Positions 9,592 to 20,844 are shown, counted from the first letter of the stretch. The stretch: DNA of 36,048 nucleotides from Bacillota bacterium (GCA_017889675.1 JAGGAA010000009.1:1-36048), one strand, 5' to 3'. The notes: generated by a model from the sequence alone, not told the origin. A program made the numbers and translations.

Positions 9592-10524
9592 CTAATCAAT
9601 CACCATCAGCAGCATTTGCTCACATAAATCGGCAAAACTTATACCAATAGCAGCAGCAGCTTTGGGTACTAAGCTAGTAGCTGTCATACCTGGAATTGTG
9701 TTTATTTCCAAAACATAAGGCTGATTATCATCACTGAGCATAACATCAACTCGACCAATTCCTCGGCATCCCAATAACTTATATGCCTCAAGCGCTATAT
9801 GCTGGATGTGATCCGCAACTGTGGCTTCTAACCTAGCTGGGACTATATACTCGGTCGCACCCTTAGTGTATTTAGATGTATAATCATATCGTCCTGATTG
9901 GGGCACTATTTCGATAATAGGCAGTGCTTTCGGCTCTTCATTACCAAGTATCGAAACCGTCAATTCTTTACCTTTTATAAATTCTTCGACCACTATATGA
10001 CCACTATACTTAAAAGCCTCTGTTATAGCAGATTCCATGTCTGCAATATCTTCCACAATGCTCACACCAATACTGGATCCCTGCGCAGCCGCCTTTACGA
10101 CAACAGGTACGCCAAATACTTCTTGAATCTCTTGTAGCACCATGTCAAGGTCAACATCGCGTTTATTATATAACCTGGACTGTGGAGTCGGTATTTTGCC
10201 TGACATAAACAGCCGTTTGCTTACGGCCTTATCCATTGCCATCGCACTAGCCAATACGCCTGAGCCGGTATACGGTATACCTAACATTTCCAGTGTGCCT
10301 TGCAATAAGCCATCTTCGCCATAAAGACCATGAATGGCATTAAATACTACCTCGATCTTCTCTTGTTCTAGTTGTTCGATGAAGTGTCGGGGGACAAGGT
10401 CTATGCCAACGGCATGATACCCTTTTTCTTTTAGCGCTGTTAGAATGGCTCGCCCCGTATTCAGTGACACTTCCCTTTCTGCAGACGGTCCACCCATAAC
10501 AACTGCAATTTTTTTATTTTTCAT
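9592..10524 (-). CDS. ddl: D-alanine--D-alanine ligase
   Basis: KKIAVVMGGPSAEREVSLNTG, HGLYGEDGLLQG, SKYTKGATEYIVPA, YVLEINTIPGMTATSLVPKAA. Confidence 0.96.
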   Translation of the reverse strand: MKNKKIAVVMGGPSAEREVSLNTGRAILTALKEKGYHAVGIDLVPRHFIEQLEQEKIEVVFNAIHGLYGEDGLLQGTLEMLGIPYTGSGVLASAMAMDKAVSKRLFMSGKIPTPQSRLYNKRDVDLDMVLQEIQEVFGVPVVVKAAAQGSSIGVSIVEDIADMESAITEAFKYSGHIVVEEFIKGKELTVSILGNEEPKALPIIEIVPQSGRYDYTSKYTKGATEYIVPARLEATVADHIQHIALEAYKLLGCRGIGRVDVMLSDDNQPYVLEINTIPGMTATSLVPKAAAAIGISFADLCEQMLLMVID

Positions 10525-10546
10525 AAAAAATCCCCCTTTATCTCCC

Positions 10547-11791
10547 TTACACCTTTACAATATTTGCTCCTAATGCTTGCAATTTTTTATCTATACTTTC
10601 ATAACCGCGTTCAATGTGATATACCTGCTCAATTTCAGAGGTTCCTTCTGCTGCTAGAGCGGCTAATACCAGCGCACTGCCAGCCCGCAAGTCTGGTGCA
10701 GCCACAATGGCACCAGTCAATTTTGACACCCCGCGAATAATAGCGGTTCGGCCTTCAACCCTAATTTTAGCTCCCATACGAGTAAGTTCATCAACATGCT
10801 TAAACCGATTTTCAAAAATAGTCTCCGTGATAATACTAGTACCTTTAGCAATGGTAACCAACGACAACATCGGTGCTTGCAAATCGGTAGGAAAACCAGG
10901 ATATGGCAGCGTCTTTATATCAACGCCCCTAAGTTCGCCTGCTTTTATCCTAATATAATCCTTACCAGTTACTATTTTCGCCCCAATATCCTGAAGTTTA
11001 TCAGTGACTGAGAATAAATATTCAGGCACTATATTCTCAACTACAATATCACCACATGTAATAACGCCTGCTGTCAAAAAAGTACCTGCCTCAATTCTAT
11101 CACACATTACTGTATGTTCTGCCGGAACTAGACGGGGTACGCCGTCAACTCTAATCGTATCAGTGCCTGCACCATTGATCCTTGCACCCATCTTATTTAA
11201 GATAGCCTGTAAATCAACGATTTCAGGTTCACGCGCTGCATTGCGGATAATCGTAGTACCCTTGGCCAGTGCGGCAGCCATCATTGCATTTTCTGTAGCA
11301 CCAACACTGGGAAAATCAAAATTCACTTCACCACCGGTTAACTCTGTCGCTTCGGCCTCAATAAATCCGAAACTTTCAACAACAATTGCACCGATTTTCT
11401 CTAATGCTTTGATATGTAGATTAATTGGCCTAGGACCGATAGCACAACCACCTGGATAAGATAGTCTGACTTTGCGAAACCTTCCCAAAAGCGGCCCCAT
11501 CAAAAATACCGAAGCCCGCATTTCCCGCATTAAATGTTCAGGTATTTCAGCCTTACTCACATTGCTAGTATCTATCAGCATGGTATGACCTTGCCGGCGT
11601 ATCTTAGCGCCAAGCAGTGTCAAAATATCCTGCATGGCTTGGATATCGCGTAAATACGGAACATCATGAATAACGCTGATACCAGAACACAGCAGCGTTG
11701 CTGCCATAATTGGCAATGTAGCATTTTTTGCTCCGCTTATCCGGACATTGCCACATAGTTGTACTTCTCCTTTGACGATAAATTTCTCCAT
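10547..11791 (-). CDS. murA: UDP-N-acetylglucosamine 1-carboxyvinyltransferase
   Basis: MEKFIVKGEVQLCGNVRISGAKNATLPIMAATLL; GGCAIGPRPINLH; GFPTDLQAPM; RAGSALVLAAL. Internal ATG at 11791 preceded by gggaggg. Confidence 0.96.
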   Translation of the reverse strand: MEKFIVKGEVQLCGNVRISGAKNATLPIMAATLLCSGISVIHDVPYLRDIQAMQDILTLLGAKIRRQGHTMLIDTSNVSKAEIPEHLMREMRASVFLMGPLLGRFRKVRLSYPGGCAIGPRPINLHIKALEKIGAIVVESFGFIEAEATELTGGEVNFDFPSVGATENAMMAAALAKGTTIIRNAAREPEIVDLQAILNKMGARINGAGTDTIRVDGVPRLVPAEHTVMCDRIEAGTFLTAGVITCGDIVVENIVPEYLFSVTDKLQDIGAKIVTGKDYIRIKAGELRGVDIKTLPYPGFPTDLQAPMLSLVTIAKGTSIITETIFENRFKHVDELTRMGAKIRVEGRTAIIRGVSKLTGAIVAAPDLRAGSALVLAALAAEGTSEIEQVYHIERGYESIDKKLQALGANIVKV

Positions 11792-11858
11792 CGTCTTCCC
11801 TCCCAGAAAAGTACAATCACCCTTCACGCTTATCTTATCTAATCTAATCTTGAGCTGA

Positions 11859-13247
11859 CTACATATTATTCGCTTGCGTAAGTTTTTCTACCAGTTCTTC
11901 CCCTACCTGATAAATACTGCCAGCTCCCATAGTCATCACTAAATCGCCTGGCTCAACAATTTCACTCAAATAACGCGCAATCTTGTCTTTGTCTGGTATA
12001 TAAGTTACGCGCTGATTGGTTTGTTGTTCAATTTCATCCTTAATCGTTTCCCCACTAACTCCGGGAATAGGTTCTTCACCAGCTGAGTAAACATCGGTAA
12101 GAATTAACAAATCAGCATGTGAAAATGCTGTGCCAAACTCTTTTCGCAAAAAGTTCGTACGGGTATATCGATGCGGTTGGAAAACACAAATTAGCCGCTT
12201 AGGCTCTGTTTGGCGTGCACCTAGCAATGTAGTGCTAATTTCAGTGGGATGATGGGCATAATCATCCACTACCCATACGCCATTAACCCGTCCTTTTGTC
12301 TGAAACCGACGTTTTGCTCCCTGAAACAGGCCGAGACCTTCGACAATTTGCGCAAAAGTTAATCCTGCATGAATGCCTACAGCCACCGCTGCTAACGCAT
12401 TAGACACATTATGCATTCCTGGCACACAGATTTTAACGGTGCCTAACAGGTTGCCCTGATGGTATACATCGAAGACTGAAATTGGACCGTCGGACTTTAT
12501 ATTGCGGGCGGTAACATCTGCTTCATGCTCAAGCGCATAAGATACATAGCTTCTTTCAAGCGTAGTTGCCATATTCCTTACATAAGAATTGTCAAAGCAT
12601 AGAATAGCTAACCCCTCTGCGGGCGCAAGCTTATGTAAGAATTCATTAAAGGTACGCAATATATTATCCATAGTTTTGTAGTAATCCATATGATCGTTTT
12701 CAATGTTGGTTACAATGGCAATCTGTGGTGAAAATTTCAAAAAAGAGCCATCACTTTCATCAGCTTCTGCCACCAAATATGGACCATGACCAAGTTTTGC
12801 GCTACCGCCTATTGATTCTAATTCACCACCAATGACAATGGTCGGATCTGTACCTGCCCTTTCTAGCATAAGGGCAATCATGGAAGTCGTAGTAGTCTTG
12901 CCATGAGCACCAGCCACAGCTATTCCCTGCCGTTTAGACATTAAGAATGCCAGGACGTCAGCTCGGTGATATACAGGTATTCCCTTGTCGTGAGCAGCCT
13001 TTACTTCTGGATTAGTCACAGGGATTGCGGTAGAAACAACTACAGCTTGCGTATCACCGATATTTTCATAACTGTGGCCAATATGTACCATCGCACCAGA
13101 CTGCGCGAGCTTGGTGGTAACGGCTGATTGCTGAGCATCAGAACCAGACACAGTGTACCCCATCTCCAGCAGCACTTTCGCAATAGAGCTCATGCCTGAG
13201 CCACCAATACCAACAAAATGAATTCTTTTTAGATTATCTAACAACAA
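11859..13247 (-). CDS. murC: UDP-N-acetylmuramate--L-alanine ligase
   Basis: IHFVGIGGSGMSSIAKVL; AGAHGKTTTTSM; DDYAHHPTEI; FQPHRYTR. TTG start with aaggggaga RBS. Confidence 0.97.
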   Translation of the reverse strand: MLLDNLKRIHFVGIGGSGMSSIAKVLLEMGYTVSGSDAQQSAVTTKLAQSGAMVHIGHSYENIGDTQAVVVSTAIPVTNPEVKAAHDKGIPVYHRADVLAFLMSKRQGIAVAGAHGKTTTTSMIALMLERAGTDPTIVIGGELESIGGSAKLGHGPYLVAEADESDGSFLKFSPQIAIVTNIENDHMDYYKTMDNILRTFNEFLHKLAPAEGLAILCFDNSYVRNMATTLERSYVSYALEHEADVTARNIKSDGPISVFDVYHQGNLLGTVKICVPGMHNVSNALAAVAVGIHAGLTFAQIVEGLGLFQGAKRRFQTKGRVNGVWVVDDYAHHPTEISTTLLGARQTEPKRLICVFQPHRYTRTNFLRKEFGTAFSHADLLILTDVYSAGEEPIPGVSGETIKDEIEQQTNQRVTYIPDKDKIARYLSEIVEPGDLVMTMGAGSIYQVGEELVEKLTQANNM

Positions 13248-13386
13248 TATTTCTCCCCTTTCTTGCGCACCAGTAACTCTGGTGCCTATAGCTGCAGAAA
13301 GAGTTATTCCCTAGCCTATCTAGCTGCCGCGTTGGCATATCATAGTGTATGCACTGCCAGCACCTGATGTTACCTTATTATTGAGA

Positions 13387-14505
13387 TTAAGGTTTTTTCA
13401 GACTAAGCGCCAACCGGGCAATTGTTTCTGCCGCTTGCGGGCACCCTAACTCTTTACTTTTTTTAGCCATACTTGAAAGAACTTCCGGATTATCTAGTAG
13501 CCTCTTAATAGCTTCTATTAGTTTACTATCTGTCAGTTCTTTGTCGACAATTACTACTGCTGCCCCCTGCTTTTCTAATGCTCTGGCATTAAACTCTTGA
13601 TGGTTTTCTGCAGCATAGGGGTATGGTATAAGAATTGCTGGAATGCCGCGTGCAGTTAATTCAGCCAAACCGACTGCTCCTGCTCGGAAAATAGCTAAAT
13701 CAGCAACCGCTAACGCTAGCGGCATATTATATAAATATGGTTTGATGATAATATTACCAGCACTAGACAGCTCTATACCAGATTGCTTATTATTGCCAAC
13801 TATGCTATTATACTCGCTTTGTCCTGTCACATGCAATATTTGAATACGTGGATTACCGCCAAAATACTTGTACACACCTGACATCGCTTTATTAATACTA
13901 CGAGCCCCACGGCTTCCTCCAACTACCAAAACAGTAAGTTTATTGGGAGCAAGACCGAGTTCAGCCAAACCTTTTTCCCGTGTAGCTGACATAACCTCTG
14001 ATCTGATCGGATTACCAGTAACTACAATCTGTTCAGACCGGCATTTAGTAAAATAGCCTGCAGCGTCCTGATAGCCTACGGCAATTTTATCGACAAACCG
14101 TGATAAAATTTTATTTGTTATGCCAGGTATAACATTTTGCTCCTGAATAATGGTTGGTATTTTTAGCAGGCTGGCAGCCAAAAGGACCGGACCACATACA
14201 TAACCACCAGTACCAATAACAACATCAGGCCGAAATTTTTTAATAATGCGGGAAGAATGCCAAACGCTGCCTACCGTAGTAAAGAGTGTTCGGACATTCT
14301 GCCAGGATAACCGTCGTTCTAACCCGCGTACTTCGATAGTAGCAAATGCAAAGCCTTCTTTCGGAATAATATCTGCTTCCAACCCATGTTTTGTTCCTAC
14401 AAATAGTATATCGCAGTTATCGGCTAACTTGGCTACCTCTCTAGCGATAGTAATGGCGGGGTAGATGTGCCCACCTGTTCCCCCGCCAGAAATAATGATT
14501 CGCAT
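13387..14505 (-). CDS. murG: UDP-GlcNAc:undecaprenyl-PP-MurNAc-pentapeptide GlcNAc transferase
   Basis: MRIIISGGGTGGHIYPAITIA; IGTGGYVCGPV; QEQNVIPGITNKIL; RAGAVGLAEL. Confidence 0.97.
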   Translation of the reverse strand: MRIIISGGGTGGHIYPAITIAREVAKLADNCDILFVGTKHGLEADIIPKEGFAFATIEVRGLERRLSWQNVRTLFTTVGSVWHSSRIIKKFRPDVVIGTGGYVCGPVLLAASLLKIPTIIQEQNVIPGITNKILSRFVDKIAVGYQDAAGYFTKCRSEQIVVTGNPIRSEVMSATREKGLAELGLAPNKLTVLVVGGSRGARSINKAMSGVYKYFGGNPRIQILHVTGQSEYNSIVGNNKQSGIELSSAGNIIIKPYLYNMPLALAVADLAIFRAGAVGLAELTARGIPAILIPYPYAAENHQEFNARALEKQGAAVVIVDKELTDSKLIEAIKRLLDNPEVLSSMAKKSKELGCPQAAETIARLALSLKKP

Positions 14506-14523
14506 ATATATTGCCCCCTACAT

Positions 14524-15627
14524 TCATTTCAAGCTGACATACCGGGAAATATTAAGAAGTATACCCACCGCTGCCAACGTAAAAATCAAAGCTGAACCAC
14601 CGAAGCTAATGAAGGGCAATGGGATACCTGTTACCGGCATTGAGGCAGTAACTACTGCAATGTTCATAAGCGCCTGCAATACAATCATACTGGTTATACC
14701 TCCAGCCAGCAGGCTGCCATATATATCTGGCGCTGATATAGCTATTTTAAATCCTCTCCAGGCAAATAGAAAAAATAGTATTACAACAGTGGCTGTACCA
14801 ATAAAGCCAAGCTCCTCACCCAAAATCGCAAAGATAAAGTCGGTATGCGGTTCAGGTAAATACAAGAACTTTTCCCGGCTACGCCCCAAACCAACACCGA
14901 ACAGCCCCCCAGAGCCGATCGCGTATAAGGACTGAATGATATGATAGCCACTATTTAATGGATCAGCCCACGGATCACTAAAGGCTAATAAACGCTTTAA
15001 TCGATAGGGCTCAGCAATAATAGCCGTTATTATGCCTACAATGCCAACAGCACCTAGTGATCCTAAATGTGACAACTTAGCACCTGCGGCAAATAATAAA
15101 ATAAAAACTGTGCCACTAATAACAAGTGCTGTCCCTAAATCAGGCTCTTTTAAAATTAATCCAAATACCACTACTAACATCAACAACTGAGGAATAATTC
15201 CTTTAACGAAATTACCGATTTTATCTTGCGACCTTGCGAGACTATTGGCAGTAAAAAGTACCATGCTTAATTTCGCAATTTCTGACGGTTGCAGGTAGAG
15301 TGAACCAAACCCCAGCCATCGCCGGGCACCGTTGACTACCTTTCCCAAACCAGGAATAAGAACTAAGATCAATAAAAGTAAGGTGATTATCATAATTGGT
15401 TTGGCTAGTTTGCGCCACGCATGATAATCAATGTTCATCGTAAGCAACATAGTCAGTATTCCCACTGCTGCCCATATCATCTGGCGTTTTAAAAAATAGT
15501 AGCTGTCATTATAGTTTACATATGCAGAAACAGCACTGGAACTATAAACCATTACTATCCCGAAACCCAACAAGCCAATAATGGCAAAAAAAATGACATA
15601 ATCGGGCGACTTAGGTCTGACTCCCAT
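14524..15627 (-). CDS. ftsW: SEDS peptidoglycan polymerase FtsW/SpoVE
   Basis: FtsW/RodA/SpoVE family: GARRWLGFGSLYLQPSEIAKL, EPDLGTALVI, LPEPHTDFIFAILGEELGFIG, GIPLPFISFGGSAL. Confidence 0.93.
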   Translation of the reverse strand: MGVRPKSPDYVIFFAIIGLLGFGIVMVYSSSAVSAYVNYNDSYYFLKRQMIWAAVGILTMLLTMNIDYHAWRKLAKPIMIITLLLLILVLIPGLGKVVNGARRWLGFGSLYLQPSEIAKLSMVLFTANSLARSQDKIGNFVKGIIPQLLMLVVVFGLILKEPDLGTALVISGTVFILLFAAGAKLSHLGSLGAVGIVGIITAIIAEPYRLKRLLAFSDPWADPLNSGYHIIQSLYAIGSGGLFGVGLGRSREKFLYLPEPHTDFIFAILGEELGFIGTATVVILFFLFAWRGFKIAISAPDIYGSLLAGGITSMIVLQALMNIAVVTASMPVTGIPLPFISFGGSALIFTLAAVGILLNISRYVSLK

Positions 15628-15639
15628 CTTGCTCCCTCC

Positions 15640-17022
15640 TTACCCTAATCGGCACACCAAATTCTTAAATGCCTTCCCCCGTTCCTCGTAATTATTGAAC
15701 ATATCATAACTAGCACAAGCAGGCGACAATACTACTACTTGTGGTGGTTGCGCCAACTTGTGCGCCAGCGTTACTGCCTCGCCAAACGTGGCTACCTTAT
15801 GAATATTTTTCACACCCTGCTGAGCCGCCGCCTCTACAAAACGCTGCTTGGCTTCTCCTAGCAGTATCATATGATCCACGCGTTCTTTCGCCAGTTTCAT
15901 GAATTCGGTTAAATCTGTATTCTTATCCCGTCCACCGGCAATTAGAATAATACGACCTTCAAAAGCCTCCAGGGCTTTTATCGATGATTCAGGATTAGTG
16001 GCTTTAGAATCATTATAATACTCTACACCAGCAATTTCAGCCACAGGCTCCATTCGGTGTTCCACACCGGAAAATGTTTTAAGAACTTCTGTTATTGCGT
16101 CAGGCCGAACACCAACAATATAAGCAACCGCACAAGCAGCTAAGGCATTTTCCACATTGTGGCCGCCTTTTATTTTAATATCATTAACAGCGCAAATATC
16201 AGTCTTCTTACCATCCAGGTTTAGTCTGATCTTGCCATTTTCAACATAAATACCCTCATCAAGAAGCTGCTGACGGCTAAAATATACTACTTTCCCCGAT
16301 GCCCGCTTAGCCATACCTCGTACAGCTATATCATCATAGTTCAAAACTAAGTAATCACTAGCTTGTTGTCTGCTAAATACTTGCTCTTTCATTTGCTGAT
16401 AAACTTCCATAGTACGATGCCGATCTAAATGATCAGGAGTCAAATTCAAAATGACAGCAATGCGCGGACGAAAACGAGTAACACCCTCCAGTTGAAAGCT
16501 CGATATCTCAGCCACAACAAAGCCATCAGACTTAACCTCAAGAGCTTGTTCAGACAACGCAGCGCCAATATTACCCCCTACACCAATTTGTCGCCCGGTA
16601 GTTTTAAGCATTTCACCAACCATTGTTGTTGTTGTTGTTTTTCCATTAGTGCCAGTAATTGCAATCATCGGTGCCTCACTCAGGCGATAAGCCACCTCAA
16701 CTTCGCTTATAACACTAATACCCCGCTTTCGTGCAGCACTAACAAGCGGAATATAAATAGAGATACCTGGCGACACCACAAGATAGTCTATGCCCTCAAG
16801 TAGTTCCTCATTCTGGTTTCCTAATGCCAAGCCGACACCAGAGGCTTGTAATTCAGTAAAATCTTGTTCAAATTGTTCAATAGGCTTAGCATCGCTCACA
16901 ACAACACTTGCGCCTAACTGTTGTAAAATCCGAGCTACGGAAATACCACTAATACCAGCGCCTAATACTACAATTTTTTTATTAGCGAATTCCGTTTGTC
17001 TAATCACTTTATATACCTCCAA
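15640..17022 (-). CDS. murD: UDP-N-acetylmuramoylalanine--D-glutamate ligase
   Basis: [79 protein letters not shown]. Confidence 0.97.
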   Translation of the reverse strand: MEVYKVIRQTEFANKKIVVLGAGISGISVARILQQLGASVVVSDAKPIEQFEQDFTELQASGVGLALGNQNEELLEGIDYLVVSPGISIYIPLVSAARKRGISVISEVEVAYRLSEAPMIAITGTNGKTTTTTMVGEMLKTTGRQIGVGGNIGAALSEQALEVKSDGFVVAEISSFQLEGVTRFRPRIAVILNLTPDHLDRHRTMEVYQQMKEQVFSRQQASDYLVLNYDDIAVRGMAKRASGKVVYFSRQQLLDEGIYVENGKIRLNLDGKKTDICAVNDIKIKGGHNVENALAACAVAYIVGVRPDAITEVLKTFSGVEHRMEPVAEIAGVEYYNDSKATNPESSIKALEAFEGRIILIAGGRDKNTDLTEFMKLAKERVDHMILLGEAKQRFVEAAAQQGVKNIHKVATFGEAVTLAHKLAQPPQVVVLSPACASYDMFNNYEERGKAFKNLVCRLG

Positions 17023-17983
17023 CCCGACTGACTGCTAAGACACTTAACGCTATGGCGGCAAACAGTGTACCTGCCAACCAAAATACTGTTACAACCTTTG
17101 TTTCCGACCACCCTGATAGTTCAAAATGATGATGAATAGGACTCATCTTAAATACTCGTTTACCAGTTGATTTAAACGAAATGACTTGGATAATGACAGA
17201 CAGTGCTTCAATAACAAATACACCACCAACGATAACAAGTAAGAATTCAGTTTTAGTCAATACCGCCACTGCGGCCAGCGCCCCGCCCAAAGCCAGGGAA
17301 CCGGTATCACCCATAAATACTTTGGCTGGATGAGCATTGTAACGTAAAAATCCAAGACATGAACCAGCTAAAGCTACGCAAAAAATCGCTAAGTACGGTT
17401 TACCAAAATATAAAGCGATTGCCGTGTACGCTAGCGCGGCAACCGTTGTCGTACCGGCGGCCAAACCATCAAGCCCATCGGTAAGATTAACCGCATTCGT
17501 CGTTCCGACAAGGACAAGAAAAATTAATATATAGTATAAGACCCCAAAATCAACACTTGCACCTAATATCGGTATCCATATATCTGTACCACGCCCAAAA
17601 TAAATACTGGCAATATAAGATAAGGCTAGTGCCATAATTATCTGCCCTAGTAACTTTTGCCGAGCTTTCAGGCCTAGTGAGCGTTTGAGTACTACTTTAA
17701 TAAAATCATCTAAAAAGCCAATTAGACCATGCCCCAAGGTAACAAATAGAGCTAATAGTACTTCTGGATTGCTGCCCGCAAATACCAAACTAGGAATAAC
17801 TAATGCCAACAAAATCAGTACCCCGCCCATAGTGGGAGTACCAGCCTTGGCATAATGACTCTCAGGCCCCTCTTCTCTGATGCTTTGCCCAAATTTAAGC
17901 CGCTTCAGCATGGGAATAAAGAACGGCCCAGCTGCTAGGGCAATGACAAATGCCATAGCAGCTGCATACAACAAATCTTGCAT
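17009..17983 (-). CDS. mraY: Phospho-N-acetylmuramoyl-pentapeptide transferase
   Basis: Polytopic; [66 protein letters not shown]. Confidence 0.97.
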   Translation of the reverse strand: MQDLLYAAAMAFVIALAAGPFFIPMLKRLKFGQSIREEGPESHYAKAGTPTMGGVLILLALVIPSLVFAGSNPEVLLALFVTLGHGLIGFLDDFIKVVLKRSLGLKARQKLLGQIIMALALSYIASIYFGRGTDIWIPILGASVDFGVLYYILIFLVLVGTTNAVNLTDGLDGLAAGTTTVAALAYTAIALYFGKPYLAIFCVALAGSCLGFLRYNAHPAKVFMGDTGSLALGGALAAVAVLTKTEFLLVIVGGVFVIEALSVIIQVISFKSTGKRVFKMSPIHHHFELSGWSETKVVTVFWLAGTLFAAIALSVLAVSRVGGI

Positions 17984-18047
17984 GATAACCTCCTAAAAAT
18001 ATACACCTACCTGCGCCTGCGAACTTCTTTACTGCGGAGTATATAGA

Positions 18048-19421
18048 CTAGATGTCTTTAAATGTTTCGAGCATAGTTTCCATTTTCATGCCACGGGAGC
18101 CTTTGAGCAAAATATAATCTCCTGGCTTTACCAGCTTGCCTAGTGCTTCAATCGCCTCACTATGTCCTGTAAAGGCTAGCGTAGTTTTTACACCCTGTTC
18201 ACTGGCGGCGGCAGCAATATGCTTTGCAAGGGCACCAACCGCTATAAGAATATCTACCCCTTGCTCTGCGGCTTGCCTGCCCACTCTCCGATGAGCCTCA
18301 ACTGCGGCATCTCCTAGCTCTAACATATCGCCTAACACGGCAATTTTGCGGCCTTTACTGATATTAGCTAAGGTAGTAAGCGCCGCTGCCATTGATAAGG
18401 GACTGGCATTATAAACATCATTGATAACCGTGTACTGACTATACCTTTTTATTTCAAGCCGCATAGCACCAGTAACAAAACTACCAATTCCTTTTTGTAT
18501 TTCATTTGGCTTTAAACCCAGCTCCCAGCCTACAGCAATAGCCGCAAGCGCATTATAAACATTATGTATGCCAACCGCTGGCAATGTGACGGGAAATGAG
18601 CCGCGGGCACTACAGCACTCAAAAGCAGTAATCAATTCACCATTTTCCCCGGTAGTTATGTTCTCAGCTCGAACAAACGCAGCTGGGGTTAAACCATAAA
18701 ATACAACTCGGCCTTGGGTCTTAAGCTGCATGTCCCGTACATGCTGATCATCAGCATTGAGTATCACTACATCATCATGACCAATTGCCTCAACAAGCTC
18801 GGCTTTGGCAGCTGTAATGTTTTCAATTGAGCCGAGAATTTCCATATGGGTTTCGCCCACATTTGTCACTACGCCTACTGTAGGCAATGCAATTTTAGTC
18901 AAACCACGTATTTCCCCAATAGCCCGCATGCCCATTTCAACAACAGCAACCTCATGACTTGCATCAAGCTTTAGCAGTGTCAGCGATAAACCTATTTCAT
19001 TATTAAAATTAGCTTCCGTTTTAAGCACTTTGAACCTGCTAGATAGTACAGCTGCAAGCATGTCTTTAGTAGTTGTTTTACCATTAGATCCGGTCACAGC
19101 AATCACCGGAATATGGTACCGCTGACGATGAAACCGAGCCAACTCCTGCAACGCCGTCAGGGTATTTATTACCTGGATTACCGTGACATGCTCAGGCACA
19201 ACTACCGCCTTACTGACAATTAGACCTGTTGCTCCGTTAGCTACAGCTTGAGCGGCAAATTCATTACCATCAAAATGTTCACCCACCAAAGCAACAAATA
19301 AATTACCATCCTGAATGCTCCTGGTGTCGGTAGAAACACCCTGAAACAGCTTGTTGCCGCCAGCATTAATCAATCGACCACCAGTAGCCTTAAGCACTTC
19401 TGTCAAACTAAAATCAGCCAT
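18048..19421 (-). CDS. murF: UDP-N-acetylmuramoyl-tripeptide--D-alanyl-D-alanine ligase
   Basis: STDTRSIQDGNLFVALVGEHFDGNEF; AVTGSNGKTTTKDM; NDVYNASPLSM; GDMLELG; LLKGSRGMKME. Confidence 0.96.
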   Translation of the reverse strand: MADFSLTEVLKATGGRLINAGGNKLFQGVSTDTRSIQDGNLFVALVGEHFDGNEFAAQAVANGATGLIVSKAVVVPEHVTVIQVINTLTALQELARFHRQRYHIPVIAVTGSNGKTTTKDMLAAVLSSRFKVLKTEANFNNEIGLSLTLLKLDASHEVAVVEMGMRAIGEIRGLTKIALPTVGVVTNVGETHMEILGSIENITAAKAELVEAIGHDDVVILNADDQHVRDMQLKTQGRVVFYGLTPAAFVRAENITTGENGELITAFECCSARGSFPVTLPAVGIHNVYNALAAIAVGWELGLKPNEIQKGIGSFVTGAMRLEIKRYSQYTVINDVYNASPLSMAAALTTLANISKGRKIAVLGDMLELGDAAVEAHRRVGRQAAEQGVDILIAVGALAKHIAAAASEQGVKTTLAFTGHSEAIEALGKLVKPGDYILLKGSRGMKMETMLETFKDI

Positions 19422-20844
19422 TCTTACTCATCTCCTTGATGACTTCACGCGCTACCTGCCTGTCATCAAAATCAATTGTTTTATCTTGCAAAATTTGATA
19501 GGTTTCATGCCCATATCTTTTTCCACTTTTATCTGCACATAAGGCCGCTTTGATCCCCACTTCTACGTCTGTCAGTATCTTTTCCGGGTCTTCACTACGC
19601 GGATTATCCGATGTAGCAAGTACAATATCAGCATACTGCACCGCAAGTTTCCCCATAATCGGTCTTTTTGTGCGGTCACGATCACCACCACAACCAAAAA
19701 CTACAATAATTCTTCCTTGAGCAAACTGTTTTGCCGTTTTTAGCACATTTTCCAAGCCATCAGGCGTATGGGCATAATCCACAATCACCGTAAATGGCTG
19801 CCCTGCCTGCACTAATTCAAACCGTCCTGGTACACTGGTGAAATTCTCCAGAGCCTGTTTGATAACCTCAGGATTAACCCCTTCTGCCAAAGCAGCCCCC
19901 ACCGCCGCCAAAACATTATACACATTAAACATACCTGTAATGGCAAGCCTAAGCTCCATGGTACCAAAAGGACCTTTGACCTGGAAACTAGAACCAGTTT
20001 CTCTAACATTAACATTGTCAGCTGTCAAACTTCCAGCATTCTTAACTGCATAACTGATTACTGGACAAGCCGCATTCTGCGCCATAATAGTCCCTGCACT
20101 ATCATCAAAATTAATGACTGCTGTTTTGCCTGTTTTCATATTGGTAGGTTTGTTCAAACCGCGGAACAATTCAGCCTTAGCATCAATATAATTCTCAAAA
20201 GTCTGATGAAAATCCAAGTGATCCTGTGTCATATTAGTAAAAATACCAACATCAAATTCACAACCCGCCACCCGATTAAGCGCTAACGCATGGGAAGAAG
20301 CCTCCATAATTACATACGCCATACCACTATTGAGCATTTCTGCCAACGTACTTTGCAGCTCGATAACATCAGGTGTAGTGTTTTTTATCGGTAGTGCCCT
20401 GTTATCAATAAGGGTCTGGATTGTTCCAATTAATCCGACTTTATGACCGGCTTTTCGTAAAATATCGCGAATCAAGTAAGTAGTTGTGGTTTTGCCATTT
20501 GTACCTGTTACACCAATCATCCGCAGCTTATGTCCCGGATACTCAAAAAAACAAGGTACAATAACCTGCATTGCCACCCGAGTGTCTTCAACCTTGATTA
20601 TCGTAATCGTATCATCGGCTACGTCTGCCACATCTCTTTCTACTACCACAGCAACTGCACCACGCCGAACAGCCTCAACAATAAAGTCATGCCCATCAAC
20701 ATGAACACCGCTCAGGCAAAAGAACAACGTTCCTGGAACCACTTTGCGGGAGTCATGTGCCACTGATTCAATGGTTTGATCAAGCCTTCCCAAAATCGTA
20801 GCGTCTGATAATAATGCCGTTAGTTGTTTTAAATTCTTGGCCAT
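19414..20844 (-). CDS. murE: UDP-N-acetylmuramoyl-L-alanyl-D-glutamate--2,6-diaminopimelate ligase
   Basis: [57 protein letters not shown] (DNPR motif of meso-DAP ligases). Confidence 0.97.
   Translation of the reverse strand: MAKNLKQLTALLSDATILGRLDQTIESVAHDSRKVVPGTLFFCLSGVHVDGHDFIVEAVRRGAVAVVVERDVADVADDTITIIKVEDTRVAMQVIVPCFFEYPGHKLRMIGVTGTNGKTTTTYLIRDILRKAGHKVGLIGTIQTLIDNRALPIKNTTPDVIELQSTLAEMLNSGMAYVIMEASSHALALNRVAGCEFDVGIFTNMTQDHLDFHQTFENYIDAKAELFRGLNKPTNMKTGKTAVINFDDSAGTIMAQNAACPVISYAVKNAGSLTADNVNVRETGSSFQVKGPFGTMELRLAITGMFNVYNVLAAVGAALAEGVNPEVIKQALENFTSVPGRFELVQAGQPFTVIVDYAHTPDGLENVLKTAKQFAQGRIIVVFGCGGDRDRTKRPIMGKLAVQYADIVLATSDNPRSEDPEKILTDVEVGIKAALCADKSGKRYGHETYQILQDKTIDFDDRQVAREVIKEMSKNG

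Noticed and set aside
10707-11459. Plus-strand ORFs antisense to murA (83, 71 and 151 aa)
   Set aside because: Low-complexity compositions typical of antisense shadow ORFs; the minus-strand MurA is unambiguous.
14465-14935. 156-aa plus-strand ORF antisense to ftsW
   Set aside because: Antisense to conserved FtsW/SpoVE with no domain resemblance.
16622-16640. GTT trinucleotide run (possible phase-variable repeat)
   Set aside because: Encodes the conserved GKTTTTTM P-loop of MurD; a length change by whole codons would hit the ATP site, so it is codon choice rather than a contingency locus.
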